NCBI RefSeq assembly: GCF_014841125.1
Contig: NZ_JACYTQ010000010.1
Span: forward strand, 62,001 to 126,000
Length of the DNA: 64,000 bases
Origin: Echinicola arenosa
GTDB taxonomy: Bacteria > Bacteroidota > Bacteroidia > Cytophagales > Cyclobacteriaceae
Reading direction: 5' to 3'
Below are positions 1 through 7,773 of this stretch, piece by piece (position 1 is the first letter of the stretch; every line of letters starts with the position of its first letter). Under the pieces are notes generated by a model that was given only the letters and a program-made list of their open reading frames with translations, did not search any database and had not been told where the DNA came from. Made by a program: the position numbers and the translations under genes.

Positions 1-819
1 GAAAAGTACCTAAAGCCGTTGGCAGCTGGTGAAGTGTTAGGAGCATTTTGCCTATCTGAACCAGAAGCAGGTTCTGACGCCACTTCCCAAAGGACCATTG
101 CTGAAGATAAAGGAGATTATTACCTCATCAACGGTACCAAAAACTGGATCACTAATGGTTCTACAGCCAGTGTTTACTTGGTCATCGCCCAAACAGCTCC
201 TGAAAAAAAGCACAAAGGAATTTCTACCTTTATAGTAGAAAGGGATATGGTGGGCTTCGAAGTGGGCAAGAAGGAGGACAAGTTGGGTATTAGGGGATCT
301 GATACGCATTCTTTGATGTTTAATGATGTTAAGGTGCCCAAGGAGAACCGAATCGGTGAGGATGGTTTTGGTTTTAGCTTTGCCATGCAGACTTTGGATG
401 GTGGACGAATTGGGATCGCCGCGCAAGCCTTGGGAATTGCTTCAGGAGCCTATGAATTAGCTTTGGCTTATTCGAAGGAGCGTAAGACTTTTGGGAAACC
501 CATTAGCCAGCATCAGGCCATTCAGTTTAAATTGGCTGATATGGAAACAGAGATTGAGGCAGCAAGGCTGTTGGTGATGAAAGCGGCTTGGTTGAAAGAT
601 CAAGGAAAGGATTATGGACATGCCAGTGCAATGGCAAAATTGTACGCTTCTAAGGTAGCGATGGAAGTAACTGTAGAAGCTGTACAAATTCATGGAGGTT
701 ATGGATTTGTCAAAGAATATCATGTGGAGAGGCTTATGAGGGATGCCAAGATCACCCAGATTTATGAGGGAACCAGTGAAATTCAGAAAATAGTTATATC
801 CCGTAATATTTTAAGATAA
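1..819 (+). CDS. Acyl-CoA dehydrogenase, C-terminal part (5' end outside window)
   Basis: The frame is open from base 1 and ends with TAA at 817-819, giving 272 residues of a family that usually has about 380, so roughly the first hundred residues lie upstream. The fragment begins in the middle domain ([11 protein letters not shown], the flavin/substrate-contacting motif). It ends with the typical [16 protein letters not shown] segment, whose glutamate in YEGT is the usual catalytic base of short-chain enzymes. The enzyme would oxidise a fatty acyl-CoA to the trans-2-enoyl-CoA, passing electrons to FAD. Chain-length preference cannot be read from this fragment. No start codon inside the window should be taken as real. 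Confidence 0.95.
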   Translation, partial: EKYLKPLAAGEVLGAFCLSEPEAGSDATSQRTIAEDKGDYYLINGTKNWITNGSTASVYLVIAQTAPEKKHKGISTFIVERDMVGFEVGKKEDKLGIRGSDTHSLMFNDVKVPKENRIGEDGFGFSFAMQTLDGGRIGIAAQALGIASGAYELALAYSKERKTFGKPISQHQAIQFKLADMETEIEAARLLVMKAAWLKDQGKDYGHASAMAKLYASKVAMEVTVEAVQIHGGYGFVKEYHVERLMRDAKITQIYEGTSEIQKIVISRNILR

Positions 820-958
820 TAAATTTCAATACTAAAAGAATCACCTAGCCTTTATCATTTATACTATTCTTTTATTATGCTGAAACTTTTCTTTATTTTT
901 GTTATATAAAAGTTAAAAAAATCATACTTTTACAAGTAACATACAAAAAGCGTCTGTC

Positions 959-1891
959 ATGGAATATTACAATAAAGTCATTGAATCCGTTGGTGTAAGG
1001 TACACGAGGGGGAACAACTATAAAGTTGAGAGACCTATAACCGTGACGGATTATATTGAACCAGAGAACTCTGTAATCCTATTGCATCAAGGATCTTTAA
1101 AATTTGGAGATGAGCAAGAATTGGTAAATGAAGGGGAGATTCTCTTCATTCCTGCGGGAAGGCCAAGCAAAGTTACCTTTGGTCCAGCCACCAAAAGGAA
1201 TGAGTCGTCCAACGATGAATTTGTAGAAAACAAGAAAAAGCACCTACAAACCATCAGTTTCAAGGACATCAAAAATGCAGAAGAGGATTGTTTGACCATC
1301 GTTACCTTTGAAGCAAAGGTGTTTGATGTGGTTAATTTTTTCAACTCATTGGGAATTCCTCCATTTATCATCCGTTTTAATGACCGATTGGCCTCTATCA
1401 TTGAGGACGTGGTCAAAGAATCAGAGCAAAATACTCCTGGAAAGGAGCGAGTGATCAAGCTTCATACCGAGTTATTAGTGGTAGAATTGGTAAGACACAT
1501 TCTTAAAAACAGGTTGTTTGTGGAAGAAATGTCTACCAACAGTACCTATTTTAAAGATCCTCGTTTGATCGATATGTTCAATTATATCAAGAAGAACATT
1601 GGTGGAGATCTTTCCAACAAGGTATTGGCGAAGGTGGCCAATGTGTCTGAAGATTATGTAGGTCAGTATTTCAAAATGCTTACCGGTATCAATCCTCAAG
1701 ATTACATTGAATACCAACGAATGGAAGCTGCAGTGGATTTGCTAAGAACTACCAAGAAAAGCATCCGGGACATCGGCAAAGAAGTAGGATACAAAGATAC
1801 GGCTTACTTCTGTCGAAGATTTAAAATGATGTACGGTTTGCCAGCTGGTAAAATGAGAAGAAGAGAATCCTTAATTAACGTTCAAGGATAA
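959..1891 (+). CDS. AraC-family transcriptional regulator
   Basis: This 310-residue protein has a cupin-like N-terminal sensor region (about residues 25-65, with GEILFIPAGRPSKV) and a C-terminal double helix-turn-helix from about residue 200. The second HTH ends in the family signature VGYKDTAYFCRRFKMMYG. It should bind DNA in response to an unknown ligand. It stands alone on the plus strand, preceded by a 139-bp A+T-rich gap, and its last 21 bases overlap the 3' end of the convergent GGGP synthase gene. ATG at 959 is the first good start. The target genes are unknown. Confidence 0.9.
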   Translation: MEYYNKVIESVGVRYTRGNNYKVERPITVTDYIEPENSVILLHQGSLKFGDEQELVNEGEILFIPAGRPSKVTFGPATKRNESSNDEFVENKKKHLQTISFKDIKNAEEDCLTIVTFEAKVFDVVNFFNSLGIPPFIIRFNDRLASIIEDVVKESEQNTPGKERVIKLHTELLVVELVRHILKNRLFVEEMSTNSTYFKDPRLIDMFNYIKKNIGGDLSNKVLAKVANVSEDYVGQYFKMLTGINPQDYIEYQRMEAAVDLLRTTKKSIRDIGKEVGYKDTAYFCRRFKMMYGLPAGKMRRRESLINVQG

Positions 1892-2653
1892 ATTATAGAC
1901 TTTCATAAAGTCAAGAACCTCGGTCAGCAGATCGGGGTTTTTTTCTACCCCATTTCCCAACACAACAATGTCCGCTCCGGCATCCCAAGCATTTCTGGCT
2001 TTTTCTACGGAGTTGATTCCTCCCCCCACTATCAAGGGAAATTGAGTTGCTTGTTTGACATTCTTGATGATTTCCTTTGACACGGGTGTGCTGGCTCCAC
2101 TGCCTGCGTCCAGAAAGAAGGTCTGAAGACCAAGGAATTTTCCGGCAAGTGCGGTGGCTTTGGCCAAAGATGGTTTGTTATTGGGGATAGGAATAGTTTG
2201 GCTGATGTAACTTGCACTGCTGATCTGTCCGTCATTGACCAGCATGTAGCCAGTGGGCAATACTTCCAGTTTTGTGTTTGCAAGTAATGGCGCAGCTGTC
2301 ACATGCTGACCAATTAGTAGTTCAGGATTTCTTCCTGAGATAAGTGAAAGAAAGAGTATCCCATCAGCCAGCGGGCTGATCTGAATGACATTACCCGGGA
2401 AGAGGACAACGGGAATGTCCGCACATACCTCTTTGATCCTCATTACGGTTTTATCAACATTTTTTTCTGTCAAGAGGCTTCCTCCAATAAAGAAAAAGTC
2501 AACCTCATCCTGATAGGCTTGCTTGATGAGTCGTTTAAACTGACTTTCTGTACCGATTTTTTCAGGATCAATTAGCAAGGCCAAGGCTTTTTTCCCTGAT
2601 TGGTGAAGTTGCTTAAATGCCTTGAAGATTTGATCAGACTTTTCTGCTGGCAT
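1871..2653 (-). CDS. Geranylgeranylglyceryl/heptaprenylglyceryl phosphate synthase family protein
   Basis: This 260-residue TIM-barrel prenyltransferase joins a polyprenyl diphosphate to sn-glycerol-1-phosphate, forming an ether bond. Family motifs are visible: LLIDPEK (residues 27-32), FIGGSLL (55-61), LFPGN (84-88), then YMLVNDG, DAGSGAS, VGGGI and GNGVE, which form the glycerol-phosphate pocket. Archaea use this enzyme for membrane lipids; group II bacterial members are known in Bacteroidota, where the final product is less clear. It is last in a minus-strand run, starting inside the upstream small-protein gene (20-bp overlap), and converges on the AraC gene with a 21-bp overlap. Prenyl chain length is not predictable by eye. 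Confidence 0.92.
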   Translation of the reverse strand: MPAEKSDQIFKAFKQLHQSGKKALALLIDPEKIGTESQFKRLIKQAYQDEVDFFFIGGSLLTEKNVDKTVMRIKEVCADIPVVLFPGNVIQISPLADGILFLSLISGRNPELLIGQHVTAAPLLANTKLEVLPTGYMLVNDGQISSASYISQTIPIPNNKPSLAKATALAGKFLGLQTFFLDAGSGASTPVSKEIIKNVKQATQFPLIVGGGINSVEKARNAWDAGADIVVLGNGVEKNPDLLTEVLDFMKVYNLSLNVN

Positions 2654-3002
2654 CGGTAGCTTTTTTTGAAAGGATATCGATTAGTTTGGCTTGTCCCAGC
2701 GAAAGGGCAACTATAAAGAGCCTTTTTCCAACACTGCTCATAAGGGAAGCTTTATGCTTTCTAGGCTTTCTGACTTTGATTGGATGTCCCTCATCTTTCA
2801 TTTCTTTGATGAGCTTTTTCTTTGCTTTCTTCTTACTTTTGCCACGAATCAGCTTAGTAGCTCCATAAGATACCAAGCCTCCGGCTAATACGGCACCGCC
2901 AACTTTTGCCCATGACTCGGATTCTTTTTTGAGAACGTCAAGCTGATGGTTAAGCTGTTTTTCAAGGTCTTCTTCTTGTTTTTTGAGCTCCTTATTGGTC
3001 AT
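2634..3002 (-). CDS. Small basic membrane-associated protein of unknown function
   Basis: This 122-residue protein begins with a charged, probably coiled-coil stretch (residues 1-30) followed by a glycine-rich hydrophobic segment (about 33-50, VGGAVLAGGLVSYGATKL). A lysine/arginine-rich linker and a second hydrophobic stretch (about 92-110) come next. The layout is reminiscent of YtxH-like envelope proteins, but I do not recognise a family with certainty. It overlaps the upstream DUF1469-like gene by 11 bp and the downstream GGGP synthase gene by 20 bp, so the three are almost certainly co-transcribed and translationally coupled. Confidence 0.75.
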   Translation of the reverse strand: MTNKELKKQEEDLEKQLNHQLDVLKKESESWAKVGGAVLAGGLVSYGATKLIRGKSKKKAKKKLIKEMKDEGHPIKVRKPRKHKASLMSSVGKRLFIVALSLGQAKLIDILSKKATDASRKV

Positions 3003-3357
3003 TGCTTTTATTTGTTTTTCTGCTGAATAGTAGGAATTTACTTATTCCTTCATGAACAGCTTTTTGAATACCCACAGAGTCTTTTACGATGTAAAGTAAT
3101 ATCAGAAAGGCTACATAAATCAACCCAACATATAAAAACCCAAGTGAATTGGAGTAAGTAAGTTCTGCAAAGTAAAATGCCAAGGCAATGCTGGCAAAGA
3201 GCAAAATGAACACACTGATAATTACTACCATGCTCAAAATAGCTATCCGGGTGATAATTCCGGAGAGCTCCTCTTGGATGTCGTTTTTGGCCATTTGGAT
3301 TTTGACCTCTATCAACTTTTTAACTGTATTAATTATCTCGGAGACGTTTAGCATCAT
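2992..3357 (-). CDS. Phage-holin-superfamily (DUF1469/YqjE-like) small membrane protein
   Basis: From the tandem ATG pair at 3357/3354 this is about 121 residues. It has an N-terminal amphipathic region, two membrane segments (about residues 30-58 and 68-92) separated by a short charged turn, and a charged tail. This matches the DUF1469/'phage holin family' pattern common in stress- and envelope-related operons; it is not a true lysis protein. The open frame extends 19 codons further upstream, but the added residues look unlike a protein start and the ATGATG is preceded by AAAG, so I placed the start there. The function is unknown. It overlaps the next gene by 11 bp. Confidence 0.75.
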   Translation of the reverse strand: MMLNVSEIINTVKKLIEVKIQMAKNDIQEELSGIITRIAILSMVVIISVFILLFASIALAFYFAELTYSNSLGFLYVGLIYVAFLILLYIVKDSVGIQKAVHEGISKFLLFSRKTNKSNDQ

Positions 3358-3432
3358 CTTTAGATTATGATTAAAAATTATTCCTTGAGACAAACTCAAT
3401 ACAATATACATCAAAAACCTTGCTTGAAAAAT

Positions 3433-4026
3433 TTAAACCGCTTGACCTTCAAAGTAAAAATAGAAGGATAATACTGCCTCTATGGCTTTTTTGATAGCAA
3501 TATTAATCGGAAACTGCTGCTCTGCCATGTGGAAGTCAATGGTAGATAGGCGGGTATAGTAGTCCGAACTGCCAGGAATCTCCAGGTCGTTTTGGATAGC
3601 ACGAGTGACAATTTGGAACTGCTGTTGTTTCTGTTCTTTAATGTTTTTGCAAGTAATCAATTCCTTTTTGCCTTCTCTATTTCTTCTAGAGGAATTTCCA
3701 AATAATCGACAGATTAGCCCTCGATGGTTGTATTGGGTGCAATGACCAGCTGCTCCGTCAGCACTAAGCAGTTTGAGAACGACACAATAGCTGTCTTCGG
3801 TAGCGGTTTCCAGTTGATCAAGCAATGCTTCAGCCTGTCCTTTTTGATACAGGTCAAATGCTAGTGGCAAAAATTCCAAGACGGTTGCGGGAACTTTGGG
3901 GTTGGCACAGCATTTTCCACAGCCGGATAGGCAGGTTAGTTGACTTTGCGCAAGATAATCTTGCACTTCCATGTCGAGGTCGTTGAATATTTCATTGACT
4001 TTCAGTGATTTCTCTTTAAGATTCAT
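3433..4026 (-). CDS. YkgJ-family zinc/iron-chelating cysteine-cluster protein
   Basis: The protein has an N-terminal CxxxCGKCC cluster (in CLSGCGKCC) and later cysteines in GHCTQYNHRGLICRLFG and ITCKNI. This is the pattern of the YkgJ/UPF0153 family, thought to bind zinc or an iron-sulfur centre; the biochemical role is not settled. The frame runs back to a GTG at 4047, but ATG at 4026 (protein starting MNLKEKSL) is the more likely start, giving 197 residues. It is the first gene of the minus-strand run leading to the GGGP synthase and is divergent from the LOG-family gene. Confidence 0.85.
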   Translation of the reverse strand: MNLKEKSLKVNEIFNDLDMEVQDYLAQSQLTCLSGCGKCCANPKVPATVLEFLPLAFDLYQKGQAEALLDQLETATEDSYCVVLKLLSADGAAGHCTQYNHRGLICRLFGNSSRRNREGKKELITCKNIKEQKQQQFQIVTRAIQNDLEIPGSSDYYTRLSTIDFHMAEQQFPINIAIKKAIEAVLSFYFYFEGQAV

Positions 4027-4221
4027 ATGTGTTGATAAAAAGCCCACGAAAGTAATTCAATGGCCGAGAATTTGCAATAAAAATTAATCAGGGGAACTGT
4101 TTTTCTTCGTAAATAATTATTAAAAAACCTTTATTTCCTTTTAAGGTTGAAACAAGTAAATTAGTCAACTGAAAGTAAACACTTTTGGTACAAGCGTAAC
4201 GATAGCTTTTTAAATATAAAT

Positions 4222-4959
4222 ATGATGAGTGAAGAACCGGAAAAAACTGAATTGACAGAAGAAGATAGAATCCGAAGGGCCTTTAAAGAAAAGGATTGGA
4301 GTGAAATAAAAAGTGCCAACTCCTGGGTGATCTTTAAGGTCATGTCAGAGTTTGTTGAAGGCTTTGAAAAATTAGCAAAAATAGGTCCTTGCGTATCTAT
4401 TTTTGGCTCAGCCAGAACACCTCAAGACAACAAATATTACAAGATTGCAGAAGAAATAGCCGCAAAATTGGTTCGCCACGGTTACGGAGTGATCACTGGT
4501 GGGGGGCCAGGTATCATGGAAGCAGGCAATAAGGGAGCTCATTCGGAAAAAGGAAAGTCTGTAGGACTCAATATTCAGTTGCCATTTGAGCAATTCAATA
4601 ACATTTATATCGACCAAGACAAGCTGATCACTTTTGATTATTTCTTTGTGAGGAAGGTCATGTTTGTGAAATATGCCCAGGGTTTTATTGTACTTCCCGG
4701 CGGTTTTGGGACTATGGATGAGCTGTTTGAGGCGATCACTTTGATCCAAACCAAAAAGACAGGAAAGTTTCCAATTATTTTGGTTGGGAAGGAATTTTGG
4801 GAAGGTTTGATCGAATGGATAAAAACAGTGATGTTGGACAAGCATAAAAACATCAGTCCAGAAGACATGGATTTATTTTCGGTGGTGGATACAGCCACCG
4901 AAGCGGTCAAGGTGATTGACGAATTTTACAGCAAGTACTTATTATCTCCAAATTTTTGA
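4222..4959 (+). CDS. LOG-family (TIGR00730) nucleoside 5'-monophosphate phosphoribohydrolase
   Basis: This 245-residue Rossmann-fold protein carries the two LOG hallmarks, GGGPGIMEAGNKGA near residue 95 and PGGFGTMDELFEA near residue 160. The conserved arginine/glutamate pocket of these motifs hydrolyses the N-glycosidic bond of nucleoside monophosphates, including cytokinin ribotides in plants; the bacterial physiological substrate is usually unknown. Codon 1 could be either ATG of the tandem pair at 4222/4225. Its TGA stop overlaps the TTG start of the downstream transglycosylase, so the two are coupled. Confidence 0.9.
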   Translation: MMSEEPEKTELTEEDRIRRAFKEKDWSEIKSANSWVIFKVMSEFVEGFEKLAKIGPCVSIFGSARTPQDNKYYKIAEEIAAKLVRHGYGVITGGGPGIMEAGNKGAHSEKGKSVGLNIQLPFEQFNNIYIDQDKLITFDYFFVRKVMFVKYAQGFIVLPGGFGTMDELFEAITLIQTKKTGKFPIILVGKEFWEGLIEWIKTVMLDKHKNISPEDMDLFSVVDTATEAVKVIDEFYSKYLLSPNF

Positions 4960-5912
4960 TTTTGCGTAACCTTCACATTTACATATTGTACGGTCTCGTG
5001 GCGGTACTTTTCGGATTAGTGTTTTACTACAAGAATGATTCCCCAGAAGCAGTATCCTCTGAAAATGAGCGATGGCTTCCTTTAAAAAGGGAGCGATCCC
5101 AAATTGGAGCCCCAATGCAGGAGGTGAGGGTGAAATTGTTTGATATTCCAAACAAAATGGAATTTGCAGGGGAATCAGTTCCTTTAAATGAAAGTGATAT
5201 CAAAGAGCGTTTTGAGCGGGAAATCTATGTTAATGTGTATTGGGAATCCAACATGTTGCTCATGATGAAAAGGGCCAATAAGTACCTTCCTATGATTGAA
5301 AGGGTGTTGGCTGAAAATCGTATCCCTGATGATTTCAAATACCTTGCTATGATAGAGTCAGGCTTAATGAATGTTGTTTCTCCGGCTGGGGCAAGAGGCT
5401 TTTGGCAGTTTATGGAAGGGACAGCTAAAGACTATGACCTGGAAGTTAATAAGGAAGTTGATGAGCGCTATCATTATGAGAAATCAACCATAGCGGCTTG
5501 TAAGTATCTGCAAAAGTCATACGCCAAGTTTGGTAAATGGACAAGCGTGGCAGCGAGTTATAATATGGGCCAAGCAGGCCTAAGCAGAAGGATGAATGAC
5601 CAGCAGCAACCTGATTATTATGACTTGCTACTGAACGAGGAAACCAGCAGGTACATGTTCCGGATTTTGGCTTTTAAGGAAGTGTTTGAGCATCCGGACA
5701 AATATGGCTTTGAGCTGACCAATGATGACCTGTACCATCAGCCTGAATTGAAGACGCTGATTGTCAAAAATACTATTCCAGATTTAGCCGAATGGGCTAT
5801 TAAAAATGGCACTACGTATAAAGTGTTGAAAACCTACAATCCATGGATGAGAAAGACCAAATTGACCATCCGCCGTGGCAATCAATATGAAGTCCAACTT
5901 CCAATTGACTAA
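4956..5912 (+). CDS. Membrane-anchored lytic transglycosylase (SLT/MltD type)
   Basis: The protein has an N-terminal signal anchor (about residues 7-26, ILYGLVAVLFGLVFYY) followed by an SLT goose-type lysozyme domain at about 105-220. The catalytic glutamate is in AMIESGL, followed by SPAGARGFWQFM and AASYNMGQAGL, all typical of MltD/Slt enzymes that cleave peptidoglycan with formation of 1,6-anhydro-MurNAc. The C-terminus (about 250-318) is a short LysM-like remnant. No ATG lies before the anchor. The start must be TTG, at 4956 (forming a TTGA overlap with the preceding stop) or 4962. Confidence 0.9.
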   Translation: MILRNLHIYILYGLVAVLFGLVFYYKNDSPEAVSSENERWLPLKRERSQIGAPMQEVRVKLFDIPNKMEFAGESVPLNESDIKERFEREIYVNVYWESNMLLMMKRANKYLPMIERVLAENRIPDDFKYLAMIESGLMNVVSPAGARGFWQFMEGTAKDYDLEVNKEVDERYHYEKSTIAACKYLQKSYAKFGKWTSVAASYNMGQAGLSRRMNDQQQPDYYDLLLNEETSRYMFRILAFKEVFEHPDKYGFELTNDDLYHQPELKTLIVKNTIPDLAEWAIKNGTTYKVLKTYNPWMRKTKLTIRRGNQYEVQLPID

Positions 5913-5973
5913 ATATAATTTGAACAATTATTAGGATTTATTGATTATATTGGAGATGGTCTACTCCAACTAT

Positions 5974-7653
5974 ATGAAAAACAAGAAGCTAATTATTTTT
6001 CTCGGATCCTTATTGTTTCTTATCCTCTTTATTTTGAAAGGAGTTCCTTTGTTGGTTAACCTTTATCTCAATAGCCATGCGGACAAAATAGTGAGTGATC
6101 TGATTACCAGAACCAATGATTTTAGCGGCCATAAAGTAAAATTTGGAAAGATACACCTCAATTATGACTACCGTGGTACATACTTAGAACTGGATTCTGT
6201 TGCGATCTTTCCCGATGAAATTGCTGATAACAATAGGGTAAAGATTGATCTTTTAGCTGAGAGGATTCTGCTTTCAGGCTTTTTGTGGAAGAGCTTATTG
6301 TTGGATAATGCCATTGTGTTGGATTCTGCGGAGTTGAGAAAGGTGACAATCCACAGCATGTCTCCTTCGTTGGATTCTTTGAACCTTAAAAGCAAGGAGG
6401 AAATCAAGCGGAAGAAAGGAAAAGATTACACTTCCATTCAAGTAAACCATATCGATTTAGATGATTTTTCCATCGAAAACAGGGATATTGGCAATGATTC
6501 ATCAAGGCTTGAAATAGCAGGGCTGAATGTGACGGCCAATCATTTTACCCTAACCAGCGAGGATTTGGAAGACCCAAAGGCACTTTTTGATGTGGAGATG
6601 ATAGAGGGAAAGATCAGGCATGCATCCATTCATTTTAATGAATACCGGAATGAAATTATCACCAAAAATTTGACATTCAGTAAAGAAAAGAGGAGCCTGT
6701 CCATTGATAGTGTTCGGTTGGATAACAAGTGGGACAAGTACAAGTACATCAATGATTTTCGTTTAGAAACAGATTGGGTAGAATTAGAAAGGGGAAACTT
6801 GGAATTGGTTAATATGAATTATGATGCCTATTTCCGAGAGGGGATTATAGAAGCTGAAAAGCTGTTGGCAAAGGATATTAAGATTGCTGTTTTCAGGGAT
6901 AAAAGGAAGCCCGATAATACCCAAAAACGGCCGAAAATGATTCACAAGATTATTGGTGGTATTCCGAAGGATTTACATGTGGATATGATCAAAATGGAAA
7001 ATGGTTATGTGTCTTATGAAGAAAGGCCAGACAATGAAGCCCCCGTAGCCGGGCAAATCTACTTTGATCAAATTGATGCTGAGATCATTAATATTACCAA
7101 TATCCCGAAAATGCTGGATATGCACAGTGAGCTAAATCTAAAGGCCAATGCAAGGATAATGGGCAAGGGAAATGTGGATTTGAACGTTACTTACTTTTTA
7201 CAGGACAGCACGGGTGGATTTACCATGAATGGACATGTCAAGGACTTGGATCTTACAGCGATCAATCCGATGTTGAGGCCAGCCACCCAAGTAGAGGTGA
7301 GAAGTGGGGTTATAGACGATTTGTCATTTGACATCAAAGGGAATGATGTTGAAGGCACTGGGGATTTGATCATGAAGTACCATAATTTGGCGATAGATAT
7401 TCGTGGAAAGTCCTATGGGAAAGGTCAAAATGTCTTTCAGAAAATTGGCTCTTTTCTGACCAATAAGTTGGTGATTCGTTCAGAAAACCCCAACAAAAAG
7501 GGAGAATTGAAGACAGGGGATATCTATTTTAAGCGTGACCAGAGCAAGTTTATCTTTAACTATTGGTGGAAAATGATCCTAAGCGGAATGCGGTCCACCT
7601 TGACAGGAGAAGATGAGGCCAAAATGAGAGAAAAGGCCGAAAAGAAGGATTAA
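5974..7653 (+). CDS. AsmA-like/DUF748-type envelope protein
   Basis: Starting at ATG 5974 (MKNKKLIIFLGSLL) gives 559 residues. They comprise an N-terminal membrane anchor (about residues 4-26) and a long, beta-rich periplasmic region with repeated short hydrophobic strands, ending in a charged tail after a YWWKMILSGM helix. This is the appearance of AsmA/TamB/DUF748-like proteins, which bridge the periplasm and are implicated in lipid movement. The assignment rests on overall architecture, not a clear motif. The frame continues upstream through TTG codons to 5941, but the chosen ATG directly precedes the signal anchor. It lies 61 bp after the transglycosylase gene and could share its transcript. 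Confidence 0.7.
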   Translation: MKNKKLIIFLGSLLFLILFILKGVPLLVNLYLNSHADKIVSDLITRTNDFSGHKVKFGKIHLNYDYRGTYLELDSVAIFPDEIADNNRVKIDLLAERILLSGFLWKSLLLDNAIVLDSAELRKVTIHSMSPSLDSLNLKSKEEIKRKKGKDYTSIQVNHIDLDDFSIENRDIGNDSSRLEIAGLNVTANHFTLTSEDLEDPKALFDVEMIEGKIRHASIHFNEYRNEIITKNLTFSKEKRSLSIDSVRLDNKWDKYKYINDFRLETDWVELERGNLELVNMNYDAYFREGIIEAEKLLAKDIKIAVFRDKRKPDNTQKRPKMIHKIIGGIPKDLHVDMIKMENGYVSYEERPDNEAPVAGQIYFDQIDAEIINITNIPKMLDMHSELNLKANARIMGKGNVDLNVTYFLQDSTGGFTMNGHVKDLDLTAINPMLRPATQVEVRSGVIDDLSFDIKGNDVEGTGDLIMKYHNLAIDIRGKSYGKGQNVFQKIGSFLTNKLVIRSENPNKKGELKTGDIYFKRDQSKFIFNYWWKMILSGMRSTLTGEDEAKMREKAEKKD

Positions 7654-7773
7654 CTTTTTGACCAGATAAACTTATTGAGGTTTATAGCGGTTAAAAAAAG
7701 ATGGCAAGGGTATTTTCCATTAAATATCCATATTTTTGTCAAATTGTAAACGCTAAAAAGGACTGATCCTTTC

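Noticed and set aside
833-874. Inverted repeat TAAAAGAAT/ATTCTTTTA after the acyl-CoA dehydrogenase gene as terminator
   Set aside because: The stem is all A-T but one pair, the loop is 24 bases and no clean T tract follows; chance pairing in A+T-rich DNA is likely.
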